NCBI RefSeq assembly: GCF_005222755.1
Contig: NZ_STGD01000004.1
Coordinates: 310,001-374,000, forward strand
Length of the DNA: 64,000 nucleotides
Source: Roseomonas sp. HF4
Lineage (GTDB): Bacteria; Pseudomonadota; Alphaproteobacteria; Acetobacterales; Acetobacteraceae
Direction of reading: 5' to 3'
The first letter of the stretch is position 1. Each line of letters begins with the position of its first letter. Positions 33,470 to 42,444 of the stretch are shown in pieces. The notes under the pieces are model-generated. The model was not told where the DNA came from and searched no databases. It saw only the letters and a list, made by a program, of their open reading frames with translations. A program made the translations under genes and the position numbers.

Positions 33470-34606
33470 ATGGCCCGCCCCGCCCCGGCCGACGCGGCCC
33501 GCCGGAAGCTGGCCCGCCCGAAGCGGGACCTCAGGCTCGACATCATCCGGGGCTGGCTGCAGATCTCGATCTTCGGCGCGCATGCCGTGGGCTCGGCCTT
33601 CGGGGCCTACGGAATCCATGCGGTCTGGGGGCTGTCCGACAGCTCGGGGCAGTTCGTGTTCCTGTCGGGCTTCGTCCTCGCCTCCGTCTTCACGCTGAAG
33701 GCCGACCGCGACGGCGCGCCGGCGGCCGCGCGCGACGCCTGGCGCCGCGCGGGCCGGCTCTATCTCACACATCTCGTCGTGTTCTTCATGTTCGGCGCCA
33801 TGGTCATCTGGTCCGAGATGGCGCTGCCCCTGCCGGGGGAGGTCGACCGCCTCGCCTGGCGGACACTGGTGGACGACCCCCTCATGGCCCTGCCAGCGGC
33901 GGCGGCGCTCGTCTACCTGCCGAACTACGTCGACGTGCTGCCGGTCTTCGTGCTCTGCATGCTGGTGCTGCCGGGGTTCCTGTGGCTCGCGGCTCGCATC
34001 GGCGCCTGGGCCCTGCTGCCGTCCTTCGCAGTCTGGGCGGGGGTGCAGGCGGGGCTCTGGCAGTACTGGTCCGTGCTGCCCGTCGGGCTCGACCCGCTTG
34101 CCTGGCAGTTCGTGTTCCTCCTGGGTGCCTGGTTCGGGCGGCAGGCGCTGCTGCACGGGGCGCGCCTGCGCCCGCATGCCGCGGCCATCGCGGCCGCGTT
34201 GCTGCTGGTCGGGCTGGGCTTCCTGCAACGGCTGGGGGAGGGGCTCGGGGCCGGCTGGGCGCTCGATGTCGAGACCGCCTGGATCCTGGCCGGCAAGGCC
34301 CATATCGGGCCGCTCGGCCTGTTGCACGGCCTGGCGCTCGCCTACCTGGTGGCGGTGCTCGTGCCGCGGGAGGCGCGCTGGATGCACCACCCGGCAGCGC
34401 AGGCCATGGCGGCGGTCGGCAGGCACAGCCTCAACATCTTCTGCCTCGGCATCTTCCTGTCCTGGATCGTGACGGCGGGGCTCAGGCTCCATCCCGGCGT
34501 CTGGTGGGTCGATCCGGCCATGACGCTGGGCGGGATCGCCATCCTGGTCGGCTGCGCGCTGGCGGCCGAGCGGCGCCGGACGGCACATGCGGTCGCCGCG
34601 CGATGA
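33470..34606 (+). CDS. OpgC-like acyltransferase-type membrane protein
   Basis: This 378-residue protein has about ten hydrophobic segments. The opening KRDLRLDIIRGWLQISIFGAHA has the R-x-D-x-x-R-G pattern and His of the OpgC/acyltransferase-3 superfamily, which modify periplasmic glucans or polysaccharides with succinyl or acyl groups. The conserved LSDSSGQFVFLSGFVLASVF also fits OpgC. GGAG lies about 6 nt before ATG 33470. It ends overlapping a possible start of the sigma-factor gene (ATGA). The substrate is inferred from family only. Confidence 0.82.
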   Translation: MARPAPADAARRKLARPKRDLRLDIIRGWLQISIFGAHAVGSAFGAYGIHAVWGLSDSSGQFVFLSGFVLASVFTLKADRDGAPAAARDAWRRAGRLYLTHLVVFFMFGAMVIWSEMALPLPGEVDRLAWRTLVDDPLMALPAAAALVYLPNYVDVLPVFVLCMLVLPGFLWLAARIGAWALLPSFAVWAGVQAGLWQYWSVLPVGLDPLAWQFVFLLGAWFGRQALLHGARLRPHAAAIAAALLLVGLGFLQRLGEGLGAGWALDVETAWILAGKAHIGPLGLLHGLALAYLVAVLVPREARWMHHPAAQAMAAVGRHSLNIFCLGIFLSWIVTAGLRLHPGVWWVDPAMTLGGIAILVGCALAAERRRTAHAVAAR

Positions 34607-34650
34607 GCGCCGCCATAGGCTTCGATGGTTACGGCCCCGGCGTCGGGTCC

Positions 34651-34660
34651 TATAGACTGC
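34651..34660 (+). promoter_or_regulatory. Possible -10 box before the sigma-factor gene
   Basis: TATAGACTGC here is identical to the decamer at 127-136 upstream of glpX, and the distance to the start codon is similar (23 nt to GTG 34684, 24 nt to the glpX ATG). A matching -35 is not obvious. It may allow the sigma/NrsF genes to be transcribed apart from the OpgC-like gene. Confidence 0.35.
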
Positions 34661-34683
34661 GCCGGCAGCACAGCGGGGCCAGG

Positions 34684-35241
34684 GTGGCGGACGGACCGGA
34701 TGGCAGGTGGGAGGCGTGGATGGTCGCGGCGCAGGCCGGCGACGGGCGGTCCTACGACCTGCTGCTGCGCGACTGCCTGCCGTTGCTGCGCGCGATTGCC
34801 CGCCGCCGGATCGCGGATTTCCACGAGGCCGAGGACGCCGTGCAGGACACGCTGCTCACCATCCACCGCATGATGGCGACCTACGACCCGTCGCGGCCGG
34901 TCAGGCCCTGGATCGCCGCGATCGCCGAACGCCGTTGCATCGACCGGCTCCGCCGCCGCGGCCGCGGCGCGGGGCGGGAAGCGCCGCTCGACGACCATGC
35001 CGAGACGCTGGCCGCGCCCGCCGGGGAGACCGGCGAGGACCGCATCGCCGGCCGCCAGCTGCGCGACGCCGTGGCCGAGCTGCCCGAGAGCCAGCGCACC
35101 GCGCTCCGCCTCGCCAAGCTCGAGGACCTTCCCCTGGCCGAGGCCGCTGCGCGGTCCGGCCTCTCGGTGGGCGCGCTGAAGGTCGCGACCCACCGGGCCC
35201 TGAAAACCCTGCGCCGGCGTCTCGGCGTGGAGGACACGTGA
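34684..35241 (+). CDS. ECF-type sigma-70 family RNA polymerase sigma factor
   Basis: The protein is about 185 residues. Region 2 contains FHEAEDAVQDTLLTIHRM and RPWIAAIAERRCIDRLRRR; region 4 contains LPESQRTALRLAKLEDLPLAEAAARSGLSVGALKVATHRALKTL, read as the helix-turn-helix AARSGLSVGALKVATHRA. The stop overlaps nrsF, the usual arrangement for a sigma factor with an NrsF anti-sigma. The start is uncertain: ATG 34603 gives 212 residues, GTG 34684 gives 185 (family-like length), and ATG 34720 has the best site (GGGAGG, 5 nt) but trims the conserved W-M-x-A-AQAGD lead. Confidence 0.88.
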   Translation: MADGPDGRWEAWMVAAQAGDGRSYDLLLRDCLPLLRAIARRRIADFHEAEDAVQDTLLTIHRMMATYDPSRPVRPWIAAIAERRCIDRLRRRGRGAGREAPLDDHAETLAAPAGETGEDRIAGRQLRDAVAELPESQRTALRLAKLEDLPLAEAAARSGLSVGALKVATHRALKTLRRRLGVEDT

Positions 35242-35903
35242 TGAAGACCGAGGATCTGATCGGCCGGCTCGCCGGCGACCTCCGCCCCGTCCGGCGGCTT
35301 GCGCATCCGCTGCGCCGCGCGGCCATGTGGCTCGCCTTCGCCGCCGTGCTGGCGGCGGCGGCGGTCGCCTGGTACGGGCCACGCCACGACCTGATGGAAC
35401 GCCTCGGCCGCCCGCATGAGGTGGCGCAGCTGATCTTCGCCGTGGCGACCGGCGTGCTGGCCGCCGTCGCGGCCTTTGAACTCTCCCTGCCCGACCGTTC
35501 CGCGCGCTGGGCGCTGCTGCCGCTGCCCGCGGCGGCGGCCTGGGTCAGCAGCCTGGGCTGGGGGTGCCTGGCGGACCTCGCGCGCGTCGGGCCGCAGGCG
35601 CTGGTGCTTGGAACATCCTGGGGGTGCCTGCGCTTCATCGTGATGCTGGGCGTGCCGCTCGCGCTGTCCATGGTCTGGATGCTGCGCCATGCGGGGCCGA
35701 TCCGTCCCGTGCCGGTCGCGGTGATGGGCGGGCTGGCGGGTGCCGCGCTCAGCGGCGCGGCGCTGTCGATGTTCCACCACCTGGATGCGGCGGCGATGGT
35801 GCTCGCCTGGCATGGCGGCAGCACGCTGCTGGTGCTGGCGGTCTTCGTCGTGTTCGGGCGGGCCTGGGGGGCGCGCGCCGCGCCACGGTTCACGCCGGCT
35901 TAA
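35241..35903 (+). CDS. nrsF: NrsF-family (DUF1109) membrane anti-sigma factor
   Basis: This 220-residue protein has a short cytoplasmic N-terminus ([20 protein letters not shown]) and six hydrophobic segments. That is the DUF1109/NrsF pattern of membrane anti-sigma factors that hold their sigma until an envelope or redox signal. Cysteines in [10 protein letters not shown] and SWGCLRFIV sit at the membrane boundary, as expected for redox-sensing members. The start overlaps the sigma stop (TGATG). Confidence 0.85.
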   Translation: MKTEDLIGRLAGDLRPVRRLAHPLRRAAMWLAFAAVLAAAAVAWYGPRHDLMERLGRPHEVAQLIFAVATGVLAAVAAFELSLPDRSARWALLPLPAAAAWVSSLGWGCLADLARVGPQALVLGTSWGCLRFIVMLGVPLALSMVWMLRHAGPIRPVPVAVMGGLAGAALSGAALSMFHHLDAAAMVLAWHGGSTLLVLAVFVVFGRAWGARAAPRFTPA

Positions 35904-35919
35904 GCGACGCCGATGCAAT

Positions 35920-35941
35920 CTCCGCCCGTCCTGTGGCGGAG
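35920..35941 (+). promoter_or_regulatory. Hairpin covering the ribosome site of the chemoreceptor gene
   Basis: CTCCGCC (35920-35926) is exactly complementary to GGCGGAG (35935-35941) across an 8-nt loop. The right arm contains the GGAG that serves ATG 35948 (6 nt spacing). Folding would hide the ribosome site, so translation may depend on unfolding. Confidence 0.5.
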
Positions 35942-35947
35942 ATGGCG

Positions 35948-38269
35948 ATGCGTCTGTTTCTCAACCTCTCGGTCGGCCTGAAGCTGGCGGCGTCGGGATT
36001 GGTCGCGCTGGCCATGGTCGGCGCGATCGTGGCGACGATGCAGGTGACGGGCGCCTCGCTCGAGGACCGGATCCTGCAGCGCAGCGAGGTCGCGGCAAGC
36101 GCGGCCCTGCTGACCAACGCCTCGACTTCGGCTGCCGAAGCGCCGCTGCAGGTGCGCGCCCTTCTCGCGGCGAACACGCAGCACGACGTCGAGGCCGCCC
36201 GCGCCGGGGCGATCACGGCGATCGAGGGCGCCGTGGCCCTGGCCGCGCACGCCAACGCCAACCTCCAGGATGCAGGCGTCGCGACCCTCGTGGCCGAGAT
36301 CGGCCGGCGCGCCGCCGCCTACGGCGCCACGGTCGGGGAGGCCGCGCGCCTGCGCCTGGTCGTCATCGAGGCGCGCGACAACGGCTTCCTGCGCCGCAGC
36401 CAGGACTACGACCAGGCCTTCGAGGGCGCGACCTCGACGATCGAGTTCGACCTCTCGGGAGATGTCCAGAACGAGGTGCGTACCCGCTTCCTGACCTTCC
36501 ACCAGGGTGTGAACGACATGCGCGCCTCGGCGCTGCGCTACCTCGCGACCGGGGACGACCACATGGCCCAGCGCGCGCGCCGGGCGATGGCGCAGGCGCG
36601 CGTGCACATGCGGGGCGCGGTCGCGCAGGCGGGCAATTCCCAGCGGGTGCGGGAGGAGCTCGAGCGGATCGGCACGCTGGCGACCGAGGCGGGCGACGCC
36701 GCGCTTTCGGCCATCGACACGGGCGTCGCGCTCGGCAGGCTGATGGCCGAGACCTCGCAGCCTACCTGGCATGCGCTGTTCGCGGGCTTTTCCGATGCGA
36801 ATGCGCGGCTGGTCGAGCTGGACCACGCCTCGGCCGAAGGGGTCACCGCCTCGCTCGCGCAGCAGTCGCGCATCGTGCTCGGGGCGACGGCGGCGATCGC
36901 GCTGGTGCTGGCGCTATCGGCCCTGCTGATGGCGCGCAGCATCGGCACCCCGCTGCGCCGCCTGGCGGGGGCGATCGGTGCCATCGCGGGCGGGGATGCC
37001 GCGGCCACGGTGCCCGAACGCGGCCGGCGCGACGAGATCGGACGCATCGCCGAGGCGGTCGAGGACCTGCGCGTGACCGTTGCCGAGGCCTTCAGCCGCG
37101 GCCAGATGATCGAGCAGCTGCCGTTGGGCGTGCTGGTGGCGGACCCGCGCGACGGGTTCCGCATCCGCTACGCCAATACGCACTCGACGGAGCTGGTGCG
37201 GACGCTGGAGGCGCACATGCCGGTCAAGGCGGATGGGATGATCGGGCAGTCCATCGACATCTTCCACAAGGGCCCCGGGCGTGTGCGCGGCATGCTGGAG
37301 GACCCGTCGCGGCTGCCGCACAAGGCGCGCGTGCGGATGGGGCCGGAGACGCTCGACCTCAACGTCTCGGCGCTGCGCGACCCGCAGGGCGCCTATGTCG
37401 GCGCGATGCTCGCCTGGCAGCGCGTGACCGAGCAGGCGCGCCTCGCCGATAGCTTCGAGTCGGACATCGGCGCCGTGGTGCAGTCCGTCGCCGCCTCGGC
37501 CGGACAGCTGCAGCAGGCGGCGCGCGACCTGTCCGACGCCGCCGCCGAGGCGGGGCGCGAAGCGATCGCGGTGTCCGAGGTCGGCGTGCAGGCCCATGCG
37601 GACGTGCAGGCGGTCGCGGCGGCGGCCGAGGAGATGGCCGCCTCGGTCGAGGAGATCACGCGCCGCGTGGCCGAGGCCGCGGAGGTCGCCCGCCGCGCGG
37701 TGGCCGAAGCCAAGGCGACCGATGCGACGATGCGTGGCCTGGCGGACGCGGCCTCGCGCATCGGCGACGTGGTGCGCCTGATCGGCGAGATCGCGGGCCA
37801 GACCAACCTCCTGGCGCTCAACGCCACGATCGAGGCGGCGCGCGCCGGGGAGGCCGGCAAGGGCTTCGCCGTGGTGGCGGGCGAGGTCAAGAACCTCGCC
37901 GGCCAGACCGCCAAGGCGACCGAGGAGATCGGCCGGCAGATCGCCGGGATGCAGTCGGCCACCTCCCAGGCGGTCGATGCCATTCGCGGCATCGGCGCGA
38001 CTGTCGACCGCACGAGCGACATCGCGACCGCGATCGCCGCCGCGGTCGAGGAACAGGGGGCCACGACGCGCGAGATCGCGCGGAGCGCCGCGCAGGTCGC
38101 GCAGGCGACGGACACCGTCGCACGCCGGATCGAGGGCATCCGCGCGGCGGCGGACGCGACGGGCGGTTCGGCCGGGGCGGTGCTCGAGGCCTCGGGCGCG
38201 CTGTCGGGCAATGCCGAGACGCTTCGCGCGCGCGCGGACGGCTTCCTGCGGGAGGTGCGCGCGGCATGA
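35948..38269 (+). CDS. Methyl-accepting chemotaxis protein
   Basis: This 773-residue receptor has an N-terminal membrane segment (about 8-30), a helical ligand domain of about 270 residues, a second membrane segment ([21 protein letters not shown]), a HAMP region ([19 protein letters not shown]), a PAS-like part ([22 protein letters not shown]), and the C-terminal signalling domain. The hairpin tip reads [20 protein letters not shown], followed by [23 protein letters not shown] 35948 has GGAG 6 nt upstream; ATG 35942 is two codons earlier. It follows the sigma/nrsF pair by about 44 bp. The ligand is unknown. Confidence 0.9.
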   Translation: MRLFLNLSVGLKLAASGLVALAMVGAIVATMQVTGASLEDRILQRSEVAASAALLTNASTSAAEAPLQVRALLAANTQHDVEAARAGAITAIEGAVALAAHANANLQDAGVATLVAEIGRRAAAYGATVGEAARLRLVVIEARDNGFLRRSQDYDQAFEGATSTIEFDLSGDVQNEVRTRFLTFHQGVNDMRASALRYLATGDDHMAQRARRAMAQARVHMRGAVAQAGNSQRVREELERIGTLATEAGDAALSAIDTGVALGRLMAETSQPTWHALFAGFSDANARLVELDHASAEGVTASLAQQSRIVLGATAAIALVLALSALLMARSIGTPLRRLAGAIGAIAGGDAAATVPERGRRDEIGRIAEAVEDLRVTVAEAFSRGQMIEQLPLGVLVADPRDGFRIRYANTHSTELVRTLEAHMPVKADGMIGQSIDIFHKGPGRVRGMLEDPSRLPHKARVRMGPETLDLNVSALRDPQGAYVGAMLAWQRVTEQARLADSFESDIGAVVQSVAASAGQLQQAARDLSDAAAEAGREAIAVSEVGVQAHADVQAVAAAAEEMAASVEEITRRVAEAAEVARRAVAEAKATDATMRGLADAASRIGDVVRLIGEIAGQTNLLALNATIEAARAGEAGKGFAVVAGEVKNLAGQTAKATEEIGRQIAGMQSATSQAVDAIRGIGATVDRTSDIATAIAAAVEEQGATTREIARSAAQVAQATDTVARRIEGIRAAADATGGSAGAVLEASGALSGNAETLRARADGFLREVRAA

Positions 38270-38340
38270 GCCGCCGGGCGCCATCCGTGCCGTGCCCGGC
38301 CCGATCCTGGGCGAAGCCTTCGATCGGATGATTTCGCCGG

Positions 38341-38372
38341 ATCGGTTCTTGCTCTAATCGGTCCTTGCTCTA
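38341..38372 (+). repeat. 16-bp tandem repeat upstream of asd
   Basis: ATCGGTTCTTGCTCTA (38341-38356) is followed immediately by ATCGGTCCTTGCTCTA (38357-38372), with one difference. It ends 54 bp before the asd start in a 157-bp gap. It is less GC-rich than its surroundings, so it may be part of the asd promoter. Confidence 0.75.
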
Positions 38373-38426
38373 GGACAGGCTCGGCGCGTCCGCCCGGGCC
38401 GCCACCCCGGGCAGCAGGAGCAGGCG

Positions 38427-39458
38427 ATGGGCTATCGGATCGCGGTCGTCGGCGCCACCGGCGCGGTGGGGCGGGAGATCATCAAGACGCTGGCGGAACG
38501 GGCCTTCCCTGTCGCGGAGGCTGTGGCGCTCGCCTCGGGGCGCTCGGCCGGCGCCGAGGTTTCCTTCGGCGACAAGACCGTGCTGACGGTGCGCGACCTC
38601 GACCGCTTCGACTTCGCGGGCACGGACCTCGCGCTGTTCTCGCCGGGCGCGGCGGTCTCGGCCGTGCATGCGCCCCGCGCGGCGGCGGCGGGCTGCCTCG
38701 TGATCGACAACACCTCCCAGTTCCGCATGGAGCCCGGCGTGCCGCTCGTGGTGCCCGAGGTGAACCCGCAGGCGATCGCGAAGCGGCCGAGGAAGGGGAT
38801 CGTCGCCAACCCCAACTGCTCGACCATCCAAATGGTGGTCGCGCTGAAGCCGCTGCACGACATCGCCAAGGTGAAGCGCGTGGTGGTCGCGACCTACCAG
38901 TCCGTCTCGGGGGCGGGGAAGGAGGCGATGGACGAGCTCTGGTCCCAGACCCGCGGCATCTTCGTCAACGACCCGCCGCTGGCCGAGCAGTTCACCAAGC
39001 CGATCGCCTTCAACGTCATCCCGCACATCGACCGCTTCATGGACGACGGATCGACCAAGGAGGAATGGAAGATGGCGGTCGAGACGCGCAAGATCCTCGA
39101 CCCCGACATCCAGGTGGTCGCGACCTGCGTGCGCGTACCGGTCATGATCGGCCACGGCGAGGCGGTGCACGTGGAATTCGAGCGCCCGATCACCGAGCGC
39201 CAGGCGCGGGACGCGCTGCGCGACGCGCCGGGCATCACGCTGCTCGATACCCGCGACGATGGCGGCTACGCGACACCGATCGAGATCGCGGGGGAAGATG
39301 CGGTCTTCGTCTCCCGCCTCAGGCGCGACCCGACGGTGCCGCATGGCCTCGCCTTCTGGTGCGTGGCGGACAATCTGCGCAAGGGGGCGGCGCTCAATGC
39401 GGTGCAGATCGCGGAGGAGATGCACCGGAACGGGGCGTTGAAGGCCGGGGGAGGGTGA
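38427..39458 (+). CDS. asd: Aspartate-semialdehyde dehydrogenase
   Basis: This 343-residue enzyme reduces aspartyl phosphate to aspartate semialdehyde, the branch point to lysine/diaminopimelate, threonine and methionine. It has the NADP fold start YRIAVVGATGAVGREIIKTL, the catalytic Cys131 in VANPNCSTIQM, and SVSGAGKEAMDEL. AGGAG lies about 7 nt upstream of ATG 38427. The last residues (KAGGG) and the TGA are encoded by the left arm and loop of repeat element B, so the 3' end has been rewritten by that element. Confidence 0.95.
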   Translation: MGYRIAVVGATGAVGREIIKTLAERAFPVAEAVALASGRSAGAEVSFGDKTVLTVRDLDRFDFAGTDLALFSPGAAVSAVHAPRAAAAGCLVIDNTSQFRMEPGVPLVVPEVNPQAIAKRPRKGIVANPNCSTIQMVVALKPLHDIAKVKRVVVATYQSVSGAGKEAMDELWSQTRGIFVNDPPLAEQFTKPIAFNVIPHIDRFMDDGSTKEEWKMAVETRKILDPDIQVVATCVRVPVMIGHGEAVHVEFERPITERQARDALRDAPGITLLDTRDDGGYATPIEIAGEDAVFVSRLRRDPTVPHGLAFWCVADNLRKGAALNAVQIAEEMHRNGALKAGGG

Positions 39459-39564
39459 ACCTCCCCCGGACCCCCTCCCTTCTTTGTCATTTGGAGACCA
39501 ACCTCCCCTGACGGTGCCCGAGTGACAGAAGAAGGAGGGGGACCGGGGGAGTTCACTCCCCCGG
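39445..39564. repeat. Three-hairpin intergenic element, copy B (between convergent genes)
   Basis: The left hairpin CCGGGGGAGG-GTGAA-CCTCCCCCGG (39445-39469) is perfect. Central arms CCCCCTCCCTTCTTTGTCA (39471-39489) and TGACAGAAGAAGGAGGGGG (39523-39541) pair with small bulges. The right hairpin CCGGGGGAG-TTCA-CTCCCCCGG (39543-39564) is perfect. The asd TGA (39456-39458) lies in the left loop, and the eamA-type gene's TGA (39555-39553, minus) lies in the right loop. It may serve as a bidirectional terminator. It shares its plan with 28035-28197. Confidence 0.85.
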
Positions 39565-40428
39565 CCTTCTTCGCCTCGGCCAGGCCAACACCAACCCGCC
39601 CGCCGCGATCAGCCCGCACCCCGCGAGCGCCCACGCCTCCGGCACGCGTGCGAACAGGATCGCATCCAGCGCCAGCGCGAAGACGATCCGCGAATAGTGC
39701 CAGGGCGCCAGGCCCGAGACCTCCGCGCGCCGCACCGCGCCCGCGATGCAGAGCAGCGCCGCCGTCTGCACCGCCGCATAGACGGCCACGAGCACCAGCG
39801 CCGCGGCATCGGGCATGCGCCAGAGGAAGCGCATGGCCGGCGCCAGCAGCACGACGCCGGCCAGCGCGCCCTGCAGCGTCGCGTCCCATTCGTTCGCGAC
39901 CGCGCGGATGCGCCGCGTCATCACCTGATAGAGGGCGTAGGTCAGCGCTGCGCTGACCGGCACGGCGGCGGCCGCGCTGAACAGCTCGCCCCCCGGCCGC
40001 ACCACCGCGAGCATGCCGGCAAAGCCCAACGCCAGCGCCGCCCAGCGCCGCGGTGTCACCGTCTCCCGCAGCACGAGCGCGCCCAGCGCCACCAGGATGA
40101 TGGGCGCGGTGAAGCCCAGCGCCGACGCTTCGGTGACCGGCACCAGCGAATAGCCGAGCACGGCGAGCGTGGTGGACAGGATGAGCATCGCCGCCGCGAT
40201 GCGCTGGTCGCGCGCCTGCGCGGGCGCCAGTAGGCGGCGCAGGGCGCCGGCCGGGTCCGCGAGGCGCGGCAGGATGACCGCCGCGCCGGCCAGCACCAGG
40301 GCCGAGCGCAGGAAGGTGATCTGCACCGGGTCGAGCGATGCCGACAGGATCTTCGCGATCGCGTAGCCCAGCGTGTAGAGCAGCCCCGCCGCCAGGGTCA
40401 GCAGGACCGCCAGCGCCGGCTGGCTCAT
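39553..40428 (-). CDS. EamA/DMT-family transporter
   Basis: This 291-residue protein has ten hydrophobic segments in two EamA halves (first half LAAGLLYTLGYAIAKILSAS, PVTEASALGFTAPIILVALG; second half ALTYALYQVMTRRIRAVANE, VSGLAPWHYSRIVFALALD). Members export amino acids or other small metabolites. The start overlaps the UPF0126 stop (ATGA). The last codons (RRRRPGE) and the stop fall in the right hairpin of element B. The substrate is not predictable. Confidence 0.9.
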   Translation of the reverse strand: MSQPALAVLLTLAAGLLYTLGYAIAKILSASLDPVQITFLRSALVLAGAAVILPRLADPAGALRRLLAPAQARDQRIAAAMLILSTTLAVLGYSLVPVTEASALGFTAPIILVALGALVLRETVTPRRWAALALGFAGMLAVVRPGGELFSAAAAVPVSAALTYALYQVMTRRIRAVANEWDATLQGALAGVVLLAPAMRFLWRMPDAAALVLVAVYAAVQTAALLCIAGAVRRAEVSGLAPWHYSRIVFALALDAILFARVPEAWALAGCGLIAAGGLVLAWPRRRRPGE

Positions 40429-41069
40429 CGGCGGTCGGGGTAGTCGCGCCCGGGGCGGGCGCGGTAGGCGGGCAGCGACCAGCCCGTCGCGATGGCCGCT
40501 GCGCGCGCGCCGAAGGCGAGAAGCCCGCCCGCCGAGATTGCCGCGGTGCGCCCCGCGCCGGCCTCCTGCAGCAGGATGAAGGCGATGGCGCCGAGTGCGG
40601 CGGCGGTGGCGTAGATCTCGCGCCGGAGGATCAGCGGCACCTCGGCGCAGACGATGTCGCGCAGCACGCCGCCGAAGGTCGCGGTGACGGTGCCCATCAG
40701 CACCGCGACCCAGGGTGTCGCGCCCGCGCGGAGCGCCGCCTCCGCGCCCAGCACGGCGAACAGCCCGAGCCCGACCGCATCGGCCCAGAGCAATGCCACG
40801 AAGCGCCGCTCCAGCAGGTGCGCGGTGAAGAACACCAGGATCGCGAGCGCCGCCGCCAGCGCCACCATGCCCGGCACCGCAAGCCAGAAGACCGGCTGGT
40901 TCAGGATCACGTCGCGCACCGTGCCGCCGCCGAAGGCGCAGAGGCAGGCGACCAGAATGAAGCCGACCGGGTCGAGCTGCTTGCGCGACGCCGAGAGCGC
41001 GCCGGCAACGGCCAGCACCGCGACCGCGGCCCAGGTGAGGCCGGCGAGGAGGTCGTCGAAGGCCGTCAT
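40425..41069 (-). CDS. Trimeric intracellular cation channel-type membrane protein (UPF0126)
   Basis: This 214-residue protein has seven hydrophobic segments in two repeated halves, each with a Gly-rich R-D motif: CAFGGGTVRDVIL in the first and ATFGGVLRDIVCAEVPLILR in the second. This matches UPF0126/YicG, described as TRIC-like channels or glycine transporters. It is coupled to the downstream EamA gene by a 4-bp overlap. Confidence 0.9.
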   Translation of the reverse strand: MTAFDDLLAGLTWAAVAVLAVAGALSASRKQLDPVGFILVACLCAFGGGTVRDVILNQPVFWLAVPGMVALAAALAILVFFTAHLLERRFVALLWADAVGLGLFAVLGAEAALRAGATPWVAVLMGTVTATFGGVLRDIVCAEVPLILRREIYATAAALGAIAFILLQEAGAGRTAAISAGGLLAFGARAAAIATGWSLPAYRARPGRDYPDRR

Positions 41070-41094
41070 CGGCAGAGCCGCGGTGGCGGCGGCT

Positions 41095-42321
41095 TCACTC
41101 GGCCGGGACCGCCGCGGCCCGCCGGCTGCGCGCCTCCGCCTGGGCGGACCCGGCGCAGAGCAGCGAGAGCCCGAGCAGCGCCGCCACGACCGGCAGCACC
41201 AGGCCCGGATACCCCATGTCGATCAGGAAGCCGAGCGGCACCGGCGTGATGGCGCCGCCGAGCGGCAGGCCGGAGGAGACGAAGCCGAAGACCTTACCGA
41301 TCTGCCCCGGCGGCGCAGCATCCTTCAGCATGACGTCGCGCGGCGTGCGCGATGCCCCCATGGCGAGCCCGCCGAGCAGGCCCACCACGGGCAGCATGGC
41401 CTCCGGCAGCGGCAGCAGGCCGAGGGCGAGGATCATGGCGATGGCGAAGCCGGTCAGCACGACGACGAAGCCGATCAGGTTCCGCTTCGTGCGGTCCACG
41501 ATCCAGCCGCCGACCAGCGTGCCGGAGGTGGCGCCGACCATGTAGCCGGTCAGCACCATCGAGGCGACGGCGACCGGCGTGCCCCAGAGCTTGCCCAGCA
41601 CCGTGATGACGAAGGCCTGGATGCCGGACCCCGCCATCGAGGACAGCATGAAGAAGCCGAAGAACAGCAGGATGGGACGGGAGAGAAGGAGCTCGCGCCC
41701 CGAGGGTTCCCCGGCGGGCTTCGCCTTGGGCTTCGCCTGGTCCTGCAGGATGCGGCTCTGGACGATGATGGCGAGCACGACCGGAATGCCGAGCAGCCCC
41801 ACCACCAGCAGCGCGCCGCGCCAGCCCATCGCCGCCGCGAGCAGGGCCACGACCGGCGGTGCCAGCGCGAAGCCGAGGTTGCCCGTGAAGGTGTGCAGGG
41901 CGAAGGCGCGGCCCATCCGCGCCTTGTCGATCGAGCCGGCGAGGATGGCGTAGTCCGCCGGGTGGATCACGGAATTGCCGACGCCGGACAGGATGGCGAG
42001 CAGCCAGATCGCCCAGATGCCCGGCGCGAAGGCCATGGCCGAGACCGAGAGCGCCATCAGCAGCGTGCCACCGACCAGGAAGGGCCGGGCGCCGTGGCGG
42101 TCGACCCAGAAGCCGACTGGCGTCTGCAGCAGCGCCGTGGTGCCCGACATCAGCGCCACGGCAAGGCCCAGTTCGGCGAAGGAGACGCCGAATTCCTCGC
42201 GCCAGACCAGGAACAGCGGCGGCAGGCTGAGGACGTAGAAATGGGACAGGAAATGCCCGGTACCGATCAGGGCGATGATGCGGGCGTCGCGGCCGGTACC
42301 GGGGGCGGGCTCGGCGGTCAT
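41095..42321 (-). CDS. Major facilitator superfamily transporter
   Basis: This 408-residue protein has twelve hydrophobic segments. The loop 2-3 MFS motif reads GFWVDRHGARPFLVGG, and loop 8-9 reads GGWIVDRTKRNLIGF. FLSHFYVLSLPPLFLVWREE at the start and TLHTFTGNLG-like FALHTFTGNLGFALAPPV resemble the fosmidomycin-resistance/nitrate group, but the substrate cannot be set. ATG 42321 has AGGTG upstream; a TTG at 42378 is less likely. A CRP-type palindrome sits 12 nt upstream of the start. Confidence 0.88.
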   Translation of the reverse strand: MTAEPAPGTGRDARIIALIGTGHFLSHFYVLSLPPLFLVWREEFGVSFAELGLAVALMSGTTALLQTPVGFWVDRHGARPFLVGGTLLMALSVSAMAFAPGIWAIWLLAILSGVGNSVIHPADYAILAGSIDKARMGRAFALHTFTGNLGFALAPPVVALLAAAMGWRGALLVVGLLGIPVVLAIIVQSRILQDQAKPKAKPAGEPSGRELLLSRPILLFFGFFMLSSMAGSGIQAFVITVLGKLWGTPVAVASMVLTGYMVGATSGTLVGGWIVDRTKRNLIGFVVVLTGFAIAMILALGLLPLPEAMLPVVGLLGGLAMGASRTPRDVMLKDAAPPGQIGKVFGFVSSGLPLGGAITPVPLGFLIDMGYPGLVLPVVAALLGLSLLCAGSAQAEARSRRAAAVPAE

Positions 42322-42332
42322 GTCGGCACACC

Positions 42333-42348
42333 TGTGAAATGCATCACA
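42333..42348. promoter_or_regulatory. CRP/FNR-type palindrome
   Basis: TGTGA-AATGCA-TCACA fits the TGTGA-N6-TCACA consensus exactly. It begins 12 nt upstream of the MFS start codon (minus strand) and about 97 nt upstream of the first DUF5675-like gene (plus strand). Its place near the MFS ribosome site suggests repression there, or activation of the divergent genes. GntR-type regulators can use similar dyads. Confidence 0.55.
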
Positions 42349-42444
42349 TTGCTTGCGCGGGTGTGCCTTCCGCGTCAACGGCTCCCGGCACTAGCATGGC
42401 TGCGATGAAGCGGGCGCGGGCCCCTTTGACGGGAGCAGGCGGCG

